In this document: in pieces, positions 63,982-64,000 of the stretch | How positions within the stretch are numbered: position 1 is the stretch's first letter | How the letters are laid out: the number at the start of each line of letters is the position of its first letter | Assembly: GCF_023702715.1 (NCBI RefSeq) | Contig: NZ_CP098480.1 | Span: forward strand, 1,302,001 to 1,366,000 | Reading direction: 5' to 3' | Source of the DNA: Acinetobacter sp. C32I | Lineage (GTDB): Bacteria; Pseudomonadota; Gammaproteobacteria; Pseudomonadales; Moraxellaceae | Length of the DNA stretch: 64,000 nt | Made by a program: the position numbers and the translations under genes | The notes under the pieces: model-generated | What the model saw: only the letters and a program-made list of their open reading frames with translations | What the model was told of the DNA's origin: nothing | The model's database searches: none

Positions 63982-64000
63982 ATGATTAAAAGCAGAGCCC
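63982..64000 (+). CDS. frmA: probable 5' end of S-(hydroxymethyl)glutathione dehydrogenase
   Basis: Cut by the window edge. ATG at 63982 (or 63973, reading MATMIKSRA) opens with MIKSRA, the beginning typical of class III alcohol dehydrogenases (MKSRAAVAF...). A strong AAAGGAGGG occurs at 63942-63950, though somewhat far from either start. Only six codons are visible, so this is a recognition of an N-terminus rather than a proved gene. Confidence 0.45.

Overview
The window looks like chromosome of a gamma-proteobacterium of the genus Acinetobacter. The evidence is the moderate-to-low GC content, an alkane monooxygenase gene divergent from an AlkR-type AraC regulator, a lipase with its dedicated foldase, a type I-F-like CRISPR repeat, and many short terminators of the AAAAGC...GCTTTTTT kind. 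I cannot name the species. About sixty genes are present. Most are core housekeeping genes, and the accessory interest lies in a few islands.

Layout. 0.1-3.7 kb: DUF2799 lipoprotein, folK-folB (overlapping), an ABC1/UbiB kinase-like gene and moeB. 3.9-4.95 kb: a CRISPR array of 18 repeats and 17 spacers without cas genes in the window; its last, degenerate repeat runs into the stop codon of a hypothetical gene. 5.4-9.5 kb: lipase foldase, lipase, a divergent AraC regulator and a flavin-reductase-like gene, with a 21-bp-spaced direct repeat between lipase and regulator. 9.5-19.96 kb: lipoprotein, SDR dehydrogenase, second AraC regulator, PaiB-like protein, an incomplete sulfonate-type ABC importer (binding protein and permease, no ATPase), prmC-prfA, YiaA-like and glycine-zipper proteins, and the tRNA-hydroxylation pair trhP plus YfhL-type ferredoxin.

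20.1-31.1 kb is the most interesting region: a guanidine-related regulon. A guanidine-I (ykkC) riboswitch precedes two DUF1989 proteins (carboxyguanidine deiminase subunits in other bacteria) and a 1201-residue biotin-dependent urea/guanidine carboxylase. Next to it lie a binding protein, a NikR-like ribbon-helix-helix regulator whose nickel ligands appear to be lost, and a possible 38-residue ORF. A divergent operon encodes an ABC permease, its ATPase, a 2-oxoglutarate/Fe(II) dioxygenase and an unrecognised 291-residue protein. All three transcription units carry the same upstream element in the same orientation: two copies of GTATTAC (or ATATTAC) whose starts are exactly 21 bp apart. I infer a shared operator for the NikR-like protein, and propose that the divergent operon imports and oxidises a guanidino or related nitrogen compound to feed the guanidine branch. 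No allophanate hydrolase gene is seen in the window.

31.2-48 kb: glyA, a secreted lipase-like hydrolase, an exonuclease-like gene, tRNA-Arg(CCG), an ABC exporter with queF, rodA-mltB and rlpA (cell wall), sthA, lipoyl synthase and a FabH-like enzyme. 48-64 kb: hrpA, ahpC and ahpF (separated), a KTSC-domain protein, alkM/alkR with a 19-bp direct repeat at 21-bp spacing, an O-methyltransferase, a GST, a large secreted nuclease, trmB, a gene remnant, and probably the first codons of a class III alcohol dehydrogenase at the right edge.
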